From Lutispora sp003527145 (lineage in GTDB: Bacteria > Bacillota > Clostridia > Lutisporales > Lutisporaceae): DNA of 64,000 nucleotides. Both the position numbers and the translations under genes were made by a program. Below are positions 8,842-16,754 of this stretch, in pieces (within the stretch, counting starts at the first letter, position 1; every line of letters starts with the position of its first letter). The notes beneath the pieces are model-generated. The model worked only from the letters and a program-made list of their open reading frames with translations, did no database searches and was not told the DNA's origin. Location: positions 1-64,000 of the forward strand of contig JASBZB010000014.1 of NCBI GenBank assembly GCA_029983695.1, written 5' to 3'.

Positions 8842-8867
8842 CATAATACTTGCTAAAAAATTAACAA
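8842..8867 (+). promoter_or_regulatory. Extended -10 promoter overlapping a putative Rex operator, upstream of bcd
   Basis: TTGCTAA-AAAA-TTAACAA at 8850-8867 matches the known Rex box TTGTTAA-N4-TTAACAA at 17 of 18 positions counting the free spacer. It begins two bases after a TGGCATAAT extended -10 element (hexamer CATAAT 8842-8847), where a repressor would block initiation. Rex senses the NADH/NAD+ ratio and is known to control bcd/crt operons in Clostridia. The -35 (TTAGAG, 8818-8823) is poor. Confidence 0.6.
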
Positions 8868-8927
8868 TGTAGCGCTTGTTTTTCAATAGCGCTGCAAAGT
8901 GCTTGCATATTGTGAGGAGGTAAAGAT

Positions 8928-10067
8928 ATGAATTTTAACCTGACGAAAGAACAGGAAATGGTCAGAAAGCTCATGCATGAGTTTGCAGAGAAAGAGGTTA
9001 AGCCTATCGCTGCGGAGATTGATGAAGAAGGAAGATTCCCAAGAGAGACGGTAGAGAAGATGGCCAGATATTCTATGATGGGCATACCGTTTCCAAAGGA
9101 GCTTGGCGGCGCCGGCGGAGATACTTTATCCTATATAATTGCAGTTGAAGAATTATCACGGGTTTGCGGAACCACAGGGGTTATATTATCGGCCCATACT
9201 TCCCTGGGTGCGCATCCCATATACCAGTTTGGGACTGAGGAACAGAAAGAAAAATATTTGAAGCCCCTTGCAGAAGGCAGATACCTGGGAGCTTTCGGGC
9301 TTACAGAACCTAATGCAGGTACTGATGCGGCTTCTCAGCAGACCACGGCTGTTTTGGATGGCGACCATTATATACTGAACGGCAGCAAGGTTTTCATTAC
9401 GAATGGCGGAGAATCAGATATATATATAATTTTTGCAATGACGGATAAATCAAAGGGAACAAGGGGCATCAGCGCTTTCATAGTAGAAAAGGATTTCCCG
9501 GGCTTCTCCATAGGCAAAATAGAAAACAAAATGGGCATAAGGGGTTCCAGCACTTCAGAGCTTATCTTTGAAGAATGCAGAGTCCCGAAAGAAAACCTTC
9601 TAGGCCAGGAGGGCAAAGGCTTTGGAATAGCTATGCAGACCCTGGACGGAGGCAGGATAGGTATAGCGGCCCAAGCCTTGGGCATAGCTCAGGGAGCCTT
9701 GGATGAATGTACAAAATATATGAAGGAAAGAAAACAGTTTGGCAAGCCTCTGGCAGCCTTCCAGGGACTTCAATGGATGTATGCGGATATGGCAACAAAG
9801 GTTCAGGCTTCAAGATTCCTGGTATATAACGCAGCGGTGAAAAAGGATAAGAAGCTGCCTTTCGCCACTGAGGCAGCTATGGCAAAGCTGTTCGCAGCGG
9901 AGACTGCTATGGAAGTGACCACCAATGCGGTGCAGATACACGGCGGTTATGGTTACATCAAGGATTATCCTATCGAGCGGATGATGAGAGATGCAAAGAT
10001 AACTGAAATATATGAAGGTACTTCACAGGTGCAGAAGATGGTAATAGCTGCAAGCCTGCTTAAGTAG
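8928..10067 (+). CDS. bcd: Acyl-CoA dehydrogenase, probably butyryl-CoA dehydrogenase
   Basis: 379 residues, flavin-dependent short-chain acyl-CoA dehydrogenase size. Markers: GAFGLTEPNAGTDA and FITNGGESD in the flavin/substrate region, EERAFG-type replaced by IRGSSTSELIFEECRVP, and the catalytic Glu in the closing IYEGTSQVQKMVIA. With EtfAB it would reduce crotonyl-CoA to butyryl-CoA. ATG after GTGAGGAGG. First gene of the bcd-etfB-etfA-crt-hbd operon. Substrate chain length is inferred from context. Confidence 0.92.
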   Translation: MNFNLTKEQEMVRKLMHEFAEKEVKPIAAEIDEEGRFPRETVEKMARYSMMGIPFPKELGGAGGDTLSYIIAVEELSRVCGTTGVILSAHTSLGAHPIYQFGTEEQKEKYLKPLAEGRYLGAFGLTEPNAGTDAASQQTTAVLDGDHYILNGSKVFITNGGESDIYIIFAMTDKSKGTRGISAFIVEKDFPGFSIGKIENKMGIRGSSTSELIFEECRVPKENLLGQEGKGFGIAMQTLDGGRIGIAAQALGIAQGALDECTKYMKERKQFGKPLAAFQGLQWMYADMATKVQASRFLVYNAAVKKDKKLPFATEAAMAKLFAAETAMEVTTNAVQIHGGYGYIKDYPIERMMRDAKITEIYEGTSQVQKMVIAASLLK

Positions 10068-10083
10068 ACGGAGGTGCGATGTG

Positions 10084-10872
10084 ATGAAGATAGTTGTTTG
10101 CATAAAGCAAGTCCCGGATACCAATGAGGTAAAGATAGATCCAAAAACCGGCACCCTCATTAGAGAAGGAGTTCCAAGCATAATCAATCATGATGACAAA
10201 AATGCCCTGGAAGAAGCATTGAAGCTGAAGGATAAATATAAGGATGTCCATATAACGGTATTGACTATGGGCCCTCCTCAAGCCGATGTAGCATTAAGAG
10301 AAGCCCTGGCCATGGGCGCAGACAGGGCTATATTGATATCAGACAGAGCATTCGCAGGCTCTGATACCTGGGCAACTGCCAAGACCCTCACGGCAGCAGT
10401 CAAGAAGATTAAAGACTATGATATCATTTTCTGCGGAAGACAGGCTATAGATGGAGACACAGCTCAGGTAGGACCTCAATTGGCTGAGGATTTGGGTATA
10501 CCTCAAATAACTTATGTAACCCATTTGGAGATAAACGGCAGCGTAGTAAAAGCTCACAGAGCTCTGGAGGATGGCTACGAAGTTCTTACAACAAAGATGC
10601 CCTGCTTGCTGACCGCTATTAAGGAACTGAACCAGCCCAGATATTCCAGTATAAGAGGAATATTTGAAGCATATAATGAAAAAAATGTCGAGGTATGGAA
10701 TGCCAAGGATATTGATATAAGCTCCGATGAAACCGGGCTTAACAGCTCTCCTACAAATGTCAGACAAACCTTTACTCCCAGCCCCAAGGGACAGGGAATG
10801 GTACTGGAAGGAAGCGGACGGGATACGGTCTGTGAACTGCTTTTCAAACTCGGCGAAAAGCATTTAATATAG
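10084..10872 (+). CDS. etfB: Electron transfer flavoprotein beta subunit
   Basis: 262 residues. KIVVCIKQVPDTNEVKIDP at the start, CGRQAIDGDTAQVGPQLAE and RYSSIRGI are conserved EtfB motifs. It pairs with EtfA and shuttles electrons to or from Bcd. In clostridial Bcd/Etf complexes it contains the bifurcating FAD, which fits this context. ATG rather than the adjoining GTG is chosen by spacing to GGAGGTG. It begins 16 nt after bcd. Confidence 0.94.
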   Translation: MKIVVCIKQVPDTNEVKIDPKTGTLIREGVPSIINHDDKNALEEALKLKDKYKDVHITVLTMGPPQADVALREALAMGADRAILISDRAFAGSDTWATAKTLTAAVKKIKDYDIIFCGRQAIDGDTAQVGPQLAEDLGIPQITYVTHLEINGSVVKAHRALEDGYEVLTTKMPCLLTAIKELNQPRYSSIRGIFEAYNEKNVEVWNAKDIDISSDETGLNSSPTNVRQTFTPSPKGQGMVLEGSGRDTVCELLFKLGEKHLI

Positions 10873-10886
10873 AGGAGGCGAAAAGG

Positions 10887-12089
10887 ATGAGCGTTACAAT
10901 ATTAAAGGATAAATGCAGAGGATGCAGGCTTTGTCTTAAGGCGTGCCCCTTTGATGCCATAAAAATGGAAGACGGCAAAGCTGTCATCAATTATGATAAA
11001 TGCACCAATTGCGGTGCCTGCGAAGCTTCCTGCAGATTTGAGTCCATATTGGTGGAAAGAGAAGAAAAAAAGACAGGCATAGACTTGTCTGCATATAAGG
11101 GAGTCTGGGTTTTTGCGGAGCAGAGGCTGGGCAAGCTCATGTTTACTTCTCTTGAATTATTGGGGGAAGGCAGAAAGCTGGCAGATAAACTGGGTGTGGA
11201 ATTATCCGCTGTGCTTCTGGGGTACGAGGTCGACGGCATATGCGAGGAGCTCATTCACTTTGGTGCAGATAGGGTAATATATGCGAATCATCGCCTATTG
11301 CAAAATTATACCACTGACGGTTATACTAAAGTTATAGCAGACCTCATCAATGAGAAAAGACCGGAAGCTATGATCGTAGGGGCTACCAATATAGGAAGAG
11401 ACCTGGCGCCAAGGATTGCGGCAAGGCTGAACACAGGCTTGACTGCAGACTGCACAAAGCTTGATATCGATGAAGAGCAGAGAATCCTTCTTCAGACAAG
11501 GCCTGCTTTCGGAGGCAATATAATGGCTACTATTGTTACTCCAAAGCATAGGCCCCAGATGGCTACCGTAAGGCCCGGGGTCATGAAAAAGCTGGAGATG
11601 GATAAGAGCAGGAAAGGCATCGTTGAAAGCGTCAAGGTCAAGCTTAATGAAGATGATATCAGAGTCAATGTAGAAGAGGTAGTAAAATCAGCCAAGCAAA
11701 TAGTCAATCTTATAGAAGCCCAGTATATTGTTTCGGGCGGAAGAGGCTTGGGAAACCCTGAGGGCTTCAAGCTCATGAAAGAGCTGGCAGATGCTTTGGG
11801 CGGAGTTGTAGGTTCCTCCCGTGCGGCTGTGGATGCCGGCTGGATATCTCATGATCATCAGGTGGGACAGACGGGGAAAACCGTCAGACCAAAGGTCTAT
11901 ATTGCCTGCGGAATATCCGGAGCCATACAGCATCTCGCCGGAATGCAAAGCAGTGATTGCATAATAGCCATCAATAAAAATCCTGATGCACCAATATTTT
12001 CTGTTGCCGACTATGGGATAGTAGGCGATCTTTACAAGGTGGTTCCCATGCTCATTGAAGAGGTTAAGAAGTTAAAGGAACAAAATTAA
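10887..12089 (+). CDS. etfA: Electron transfer flavoprotein alpha subunit with N-terminal ferredoxin domain
   Basis: 400 residues, about 60 longer than plain EtfA. Residues 1-60 hold two [4Fe-4S] motifs: CRGCRLCLKACP and CTNCGACEASC. Residues 70-400 are ordinary EtfA with the FAD-binding VSGGRGLGNPEGF, GSSRAAVDAGW, and QVGQTGKTV..YIACGISGAIQH. EtfA subunits with this extra domain are known from electron-bifurcating systems such as caffeyl-CoA reductase (CarE) and lactate dehydrogenase of Acetobacterium. Its presence beside bcd suggests ferredoxin-linked bifurcation wired through an added iron-sulphur relay. 14 nt after etfB. Confidence 0.95.
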   Translation: MSVTILKDKCRGCRLCLKACPFDAIKMEDGKAVINYDKCTNCGACEASCRFESILVEREEKKTGIDLSAYKGVWVFAEQRLGKLMFTSLELLGEGRKLADKLGVELSAVLLGYEVDGICEELIHFGADRVIYANHRLLQNYTTDGYTKVIADLINEKRPEAMIVGATNIGRDLAPRIAARLNTGLTADCTKLDIDEEQRILLQTRPAFGGNIMATIVTPKHRPQMATVRPGVMKKLEMDKSRKGIVESVKVKLNEDDIRVNVEEVVKSAKQIVNLIEAQYIVSGGRGLGNPEGFKLMKELADALGGVVGSSRAAVDAGWISHDHQVGQTGKTVRPKVYIACGISGAIQHLAGMQSSDCIIAINKNPDAPIFSVADYGIVGDLYKVVPMLIEEVKKLKEQN

Positions 12090-12102
12090 AGGAGGGCACC
12101 AT

Positions 12103-12879
12103 ATGGAATTTAAGAATCTGTCTTTGACTGAAGATGGAAGAGTGGGGATTATTGCCATAAACAGACCTAAAGCCTTAAATGCTCTCAATACCAAAGTGCT
12201 TCTGGAATTGGATGCGGTACTGGATGAACTGGAAAAAAATCCTGAAGTTTATGTAATAGTCTTGACCGGAGAAGGCAAAGCCTTTGTAGCCGGTGCAGAC
12301 ATTGAGGAAATGAAAGACATGACTCCGGATGAAGCAAGGAAATTTGCAGAATTAGGCTCCCGGGTTTTTAAAAAGCTCGAGATTATCAATAAACCTGTAA
12401 TTGCAGCTGTGAACGGATACGCTCTCGGGGGCGGCTGTGAACTTGCTATGGCATGTGATATAATAATAGCAGGTGAACAGGCAAAATTTGGTCAGCCTGA
12501 AACGGGCTTGGGCATAACCCCTGGTTTCGGCGGCACGCAGCGATTGCCAAGGATAGTTGGTACGAAGAGAGCCAAGGAGATTATTTTTACCGGCGAAATC
12601 ATAGGCGCTGAAGAAGCTTACAGAATTGGGCTCGTCAATAAAGTTGTCCCGCCGAATACATCTTTTCAGGCTGCAATTGAAATGGCTAAAAAAATAGCAT
12701 CTAAAGGGCAGATCGCAGTAAGAAATGCAAAGGCTGCCATAAATCGCGGCATTGAAACAGATATTGACGGAGGAGTGGCCATAGAAAACCAACTTTTTGC
12801 CTTATGTTTTGCAAACACAGACCAGAAGGAAGGCATGACAGCTTTTATAGAAAAGCGCAAAGCAGATTTTAAAAATTAA
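12103..12879 (+). CDS. crt: Enoyl-CoA hydratase / 3-hydroxybutyryl-CoA dehydratase (crotonase)
   Basis: 258 residues, crotonase fold. Oxyanion-hole residues are in FVAGADIEEM and GYALGGGCELAMACD; the catalytic Glu is in GQPETGLGITPGFGGTQRLPR. Interconverts crotonyl-CoA and 3-hydroxybutyryl-CoA. AGGAGG precedes the ATG. Lies between etfA and hbd as expected for a C4 acyl-CoA pathway. No thiolase gene follows. Confidence 0.94.
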   Translation: MEFKNLSLTEDGRVGIIAINRPKALNALNTKVLLELDAVLDELEKNPEVYVIVLTGEGKAFVAGADIEEMKDMTPDEARKFAELGSRVFKKLEIINKPVIAAVNGYALGGGCELAMACDIIIAGEQAKFGQPETGLGITPGFGGTQRLPRIVGTKRAKEIIFTGEIIGAEEAYRIGLVNKVVPPNTSFQAAIEMAKKIASKGQIAVRNAKAAINRGIETDIDGGVAIENQLFALCFANTDQKEGMTAFIEKRKADFKN

Positions 12880-12893
12880 TGGAGGTGCATCAT

Positions 12894-13730
12894 ATGAAAG
12901 TATTTGTGTTAGGATCCGGCACTATGGGTACAGGCATAGTCCAAACCTTTGCTCAGGCTGGCATAGAAGTCGGCATGAGAGAGAGAACCCCGGGCAAGGG
13001 CATGAAGATCATTGTTAAGGGCTTGGATAAGCTTGTGCAAAAAGGCAAAATGACAGAAGAACAAAAGAACAATATTCTTTCCTTTATCAAACCCACTCAA
13101 AATCTTGATGACGCAAAAGATGCAGACCTGGTTATAGAAGCTGCTGTAGAGGAGCTTCATCTAAAGAAAGAGCTTTTTGTAGAATTAGATAAAATATGCA
13201 AACCTGAAGCTATTTTGGCCACAAATACTTCCTCCTTGTCTATAACTGAAATAGCCGGTGCTACAAGCAGACCCGACAAGATAATAGGAATGCACTTTTT
13301 TAATCCGGTGCCTTTGATGAAGCTTGTAGAGGTAATAAAGGGGATAGCCACATCGCAAGAAACCAGAGATAAGATATTCCAATTAGCCGAGCAGGTAGGT
13401 AAAAAGCCTGTTGAAGTTGAAGAAGCTCCTGGTTTTGTAGTAAACAGAATACTTATCCCTATGATAAACGAAGCAGTTGCCATATTGGCAGAGGGTGTAG
13501 CCAAAGCTGAAGACATAGATGAGGCTATGAAGCTTGGCGCCAACCATCCCATGGGACCCTTAGCTTTGGCAGACCTCATAGGCAATGATGTATGTCTTGC
13601 CATCATGGAAGTATTATACACCGAATTCGGTGATTCCAAATATAGACCCCACCCTCTCCTCAGAAAGATGGTAAGAGGAAATCTTCTGGGCAGAAAGACT
13701 GGCAAGGGCTTCTACGACTATAGCAGATAG
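12894..13730 (+). CDS. hbd: 3-hydroxybutyryl-CoA dehydrogenase
   Basis: 278 residues. NAD(P)-binding VLGSGTMGTGIVQTFAQAG at the start, TNTSSLSITEIA, catalytic His in GMHFFNPVPLMKLVEVI, and C-terminal helical domain with NHPMGPLALADLIGND and KTGKGFYDYSR. Reduces acetoacetyl-CoA to 3-hydroxybutyryl-CoA. The ATG after GGAGGTGCATC is preferred over an in-frame ATG that lies inside the Shine-Dalgarno. Last gene of the operon before a very strong hairpin. Confidence 0.94.
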   Translation: MKVFVLGSGTMGTGIVQTFAQAGIEVGMRERTPGKGMKIIVKGLDKLVQKGKMTEEQKNNILSFIKPTQNLDDAKDADLVIEAAVEELHLKKELFVELDKICKPEAILATNTSSLSITEIAGATSRPDKIIGMHFFNPVPLMKLVEVIKGIATSQETRDKIFQLAEQVGKKPVEVEEAPGFVVNRILIPMINEAVAILAEGVAKAEDIDEAMKLGANHPMGPLALADLIGNDVCLAIMEVLYTEFGDSKYRPHPLLRKMVRGNLLGRKTGKGFYDYSR

Positions 13731-13771
13731 AAGCATAAGCCGCTTTTATCTCGGCTCTGATAGATACGATA

Positions 13772-13821
13772 AATATTATAAGGGCTATAAGCTTAAACAA
13801 GCTTATAGCCCTTATAATATT
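13772..13821. terminator. 23-bp perfect palindrome ending the bcd operon
   Basis: Arms 13772-13794 and 13799-13821 are perfectly complementary with an AAAC loop (inner arms CTATAAGCTT and AAGCTTATAG). It starts 42 nt after hbd. The outer AT-rich arm ends supply A and U runs in both directions, so it could work bidirectionally. Confidence 0.65.
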
Positions 13822-13977
13822 GCAAATTGTGATAAAAGCTGGTACAATGTTTATTATATGTATACAGATGTACGCGAATAGAGAACATAACACTAAAAAC
13901 ATATGTACCCGGCAGTCAAGCACCGCTGATTTACATAAGCAGTGATAAGCTCCCGGATGATATTGGAGGAGATAAGC

Positions 13978-15273
13978 ATGACAAAAGAAAAAATAAAGGT
14001 AGGGATAATGGGATTCGGAGTTGTTGGGACAGGCACCTACAAAGTATTGACAGAAAATTCGGAGATGGTAAAAAACCAGACAGGTGCGGAGATAGTTGTA
14101 GAGAAAGTCTTTGTGAGAGACAGGCATAAGAGAAGAGCGGTTGAAATACCGGAAAGCTTGCTCACTACCAATCCGGAGGACATAATTGATAATCCGGAAA
14201 TAGATATAGCAGTGGAGCTTATGGGAGGGCAGGAGCCTGCATATTCCTATATGATGAGGGCTTTGGATAACGGCAAGCATGTGGTTACTGCAAATAAAGA
14301 GCTTATGGCCAAAAAGGGAAGGAGTATTCTGGAGAAGGCAGATAGCGCTGGCGTCGGCTTAGGCTTTGAGGCAAGCGTCTGCGGAGGCATACCCATAATA
14401 AGAGCCTTCAAAAGATCTCTATGCACCGATAAGGTGGAAAGGATAATGGGAATTGTAAACGGCACTACCAATTATATACTGACTAAGATGGCCCAGGAGT
14501 GCAGCAGCTATGAAGATGCATTGAAGGAAGCCCAGGCCAGAGGCTATGCAGAGGCTGATCCCACTGCAGATGTGGAGGGCTATGATGCAGCATACAAGAT
14601 GGCTATACTTGCTTCTATAGGCTTCCATAGCAAGGTTGATATAAATATGGTGAGAAGAGAAGGGATATCTAAAGTAGGCAAAAGGGATATAGAGTGCGGA
14701 AAGGAACTTGGATGGACCATAAAGCTTCTTGGGATTGCAGAGGAGACAGGGGGCGGACTGGAGGTAAAAGTGAGCCCTGTCATGCTTCCCATGGGGCACC
14801 CGCTGGCTTCTGTAAATGGAGTTAATAATGCGGTATTTGTAAATTCGGAGGCTGTTGGGGAGCTCATGTTTTATGGACCGGGAGCAGGCCAGATGGCGAC
14901 AGGAAACTCTGTCGCATCGGATATTATGGAAATAGCCAGGCAGATTGCATCTGAAAACAAAATGCTTCCAAACTGCAGCTGCCTTGCTGATAAGGTCTTT
15001 GCAAAAGAGTACAGCTCCAGTTTTTATATAAGATTGAATGCAATGAATAAGCCCGGGGTGCTGGGGAAGATTGCCGGTGTATTTGGCGCCTTTGGAGTCA
15101 GCCTGGAGTCTGTGCTTCAGAAAAAAACCGAAGGAGAATCTGCGGAGATCGTGTGGATCACCTCAAAGGTAAAGGAGAGCAGCTTTAATAAGGCTCTGGA
15201 ATCGATAAGAGGCCTCGATGCCGTCAACGAGGTCTGCAGTATTATCAGAGTAGAAGCTAATGGCCATTGTTAA
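13978..15273 (+). CDS. hom: Homoserine dehydrogenase
   Basis: 431 residues in the usual order: NAD(P)-binding domain (VGIMGFGVVGTGTYKVL), catalytic domain (KELMAKKG, GGIPIIRAFK, GIVNGTTNYILT, the Glu/Asp-rich EADPTADVEGYDAAYK, and YGPGAGQMATGNSV), then a C-terminal ACT domain from about residue 350 (FYIRLNAMNKPGVLGKIAGV). Makes homoserine for threonine and methionine; the ACT domain implies feedback control by an amino acid. ATG after GGAGGAGATAAGC. thrB and thrC do not follow. Confidence 0.95.
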   Translation: MTKEKIKVGIMGFGVVGTGTYKVLTENSEMVKNQTGAEIVVEKVFVRDRHKRRAVEIPESLLTTNPEDIIDNPEIDIAVELMGGQEPAYSYMMRALDNGKHVVTANKELMAKKGRSILEKADSAGVGLGFEASVCGGIPIIRAFKRSLCTDKVERIMGIVNGTTNYILTKMAQECSSYEDALKEAQARGYAEADPTADVEGYDAAYKMAILASIGFHSKVDINMVRREGISKVGKRDIECGKELGWTIKLLGIAEETGGGLEVKVSPVMLPMGHPLASVNGVNNAVFVNSEAVGELMFYGPGAGQMATGNSVASDIMEIARQIASENKMLPNCSCLADKVFAKEYSSSFYIRLNAMNKPGVLGKIAGVFGAFGVSLESVLQKKTEGESAEIVWITSKVKESSFNKALESIRGLDAVNEVCSIIRVEANGHC

Positions 15274-15392
15274 TTTTATATCCCTTTGATATAATGAGGC
15301 TTAGATGTTTTAAGCTTAATAAAGATTGCAGATACTGATCATTTAAAACAGGCAGTGCATTATAATCACACGCCTCATTGCAGCGGTTTGAG

Positions 15393-15412
15393 GCAATTGT
15401 TAATACAATTGC
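15393..15412. promoter_or_regulatory. Palindrome upstream of the second EamA gene
   Basis: GCAATTG-TTAATA-CAATTGC, a perfect 7-bp inverted repeat 48 nt before the start codon. It resembles a small dimeric-repressor site; no known regulator could be assigned. Confidence 0.35.
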
Positions 15413-15459
15413 TTCTGATGCTTAAATCAAATAGGAATAATTTTGCAGGAGATAAAAAC

Positions 15460-16338
15460 ATGGCGGAATTAGATTCAAAAGCATTGGAGATAAAAAAATA
15501 CAGGGCCTATACAGAGCTGCTGGTTACGGCTTTTGGCTGGGCTTTGAGCACTATATTGATAAAGATGTATATAGGGACAGTCCCTCCCTACCATCTCCTC
15601 ATGGGGAGATTTGTTATAGGTACTCTTTTTATTTTCGCTTTGCAGCCCAAAAATGTGATGAGGATAAAGAAGCAGGATTTAAAAATCGGTATACCCTTAG
15701 GTATTTTAGTTTTCGGAGCATATTCTTTCGGCGTGGTATGTCTGAAGTATACCAGTGCATCCAAATCCGGATTTTTGGTTTCACTATCGGTATTGTTCAT
15801 ACCTTTAGTGGATACTATGATCAAGAAGGCTGCTCCTTCCAGATGGACCATAATAAGCGTGGGGATGTCGATGGCAGGTATGAGTCTCATATCCGGGATA
15901 AACGGAGGAGGATTTAATTTTGGAGATTTGCTTGCTATTGGCTCGTCTGTAGTATATACGGTTTATATTCTGGCTTTAGACAAGTATGGCAAGTATATTG
16001 AAGATACTCTGCTGACCTTGATTCAGCTAGCGGTTGTAGCGGTGTTCAGCACACTGGCAGTTGTGTTCTTCGAGGGCTTCAGCATGGCGTATATAAAAGA
16101 AGCATTGATTCCTATCCTCATAATAGGGGTTTTATGCACGGGCATGGCCACATTGTGCCAGACCAGGGCTCAGAAGATAGCCAGTCCCGAAAGCGTGGGA
16201 ATATTGTTTCTGGGCGAACCTCTTTTTACATTGATAATGGCACACTTTGTATTGAATGAAACCATTGTTTTCAGCGGAGTGATCGGGGGACTGCTTATAC
16301 TTGCAGCTTTGGTCATAGCAGTGTTAAAAAAGATTTAG
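15460..16338 (+). CDS. EamA/DMT-family transporter
   Basis: 292 residues, ten hydrophobic segments. LLVTAFGWALSTILIKMYIG at the start and the second-half SPESVGILFLGEPLFTLIMAHFVLNE are typical of EamA exporters. Start chosen at MAELDSK, where CAGGAG is correctly spaced; the frame upstream is open but has no ribosome site. Only distantly similar in sequence to the EamA gene at 7.8 kb. Its stop codon lies in the stem of a terminator shared with the opposing gene. Confidence 0.85.
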   Translation: MAELDSKALEIKKYRAYTELLVTAFGWALSTILIKMYIGTVPPYHLLMGRFVIGTLFIFALQPKNVMRIKKQDLKIGIPLGILVFGAYSFGVVCLKYTSASKSGFLVSLSVLFIPLVDTMIKKAAPSRWTIISVGMSMAGMSLISGINGGGFNFGDLLAIGSSVVYTVYILALDKYGKYIEDTLLTLIQLAVVAVFSTLAVVFFEGFSMAYIKEALIPILIIGVLCTGMATLCQTRAQKIASPESVGILFLGEPLFTLIMAHFVLNETIVFSGVIGGLLILAALVIAVLKKI

Positions 16339-16366
16339 GAGGGTTATGTCCCTCCTATTTTGTTTT
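16337..16366. terminator. Bidirectional terminator shared by convergent genes
   Basis: AGGAGGG-TTATGT-CCCTCCT followed by ATTTTGTTTTT on the plus strand; on the minus strand the stem is preceded and followed by coding sequence for the small gene. It overlaps the EamA TAG stop and abuts the stop of the minus-strand gene at 16355-16357. Confidence 0.7.
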
Positions 16367-16579
16367 TACATCCTTCCAAACCTTGACCCTGCACCGCTCT
16401 TTCACACAGCTGTCTATTGCCTCGCTTTGGGCTTCCATATTGTCCGGATTATAGTTCTCCGGGAAATAATATGCGTTGTACTCTCTTTCAACAATGGGAT
16501 AATCAGCTCCGTTATAAGTCTCATCGATTATATTTTCATCGATCATATTTCTTTCAGGAGTATTCTTAGCCTTATCCAT
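16355..16579 (-). CDS. Small hypothetical acidic protein
   Basis: 74 residues, soluble, rich in Glu, Asp, Asn and Tyr, starting MDKAKNTPERNMIDEN and ending VKVWKDVKTK. Two cysteines in DSCVKERC. No membrane segment or known domain recognised. The ATG is preceded by GAGGTG at good spacing on the minus strand, and the reading frame is compact between terminator and promoter, so it is probably real. Convergent with the EamA gene. Confidence 0.6.
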   Translation of the reverse strand: MDKAKNTPERNMIDENIIDETYNGADYPIVEREYNAYYFPENYNPDNMEAQSEAIDSCVKERCRVKVWKDVKTK

Positions 16580-16754
16580 CGTTACACCTCGTTTCAATGA
16601 GTGTTGTAATTGATTTTATTTTTTGTATAAAACATAGGATTATGCTATAGAACTTTGGTATTTTTTCTTAGCTAATGCCAAGATTGAATATTAGTGATGT
16701 ATAATATAAAATATAAGAATAAAACATGCAGTAGAATAAATTTTGGAGGTCATG

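Noticed and set aside
8871..8893. AGCGCT repeat pair downstream of the Rex site as a second operator
   Set aside because: AGCGCT is self-complementary and short, and two copies 11 nt apart in a leader can arise by chance. No regulator match was found.
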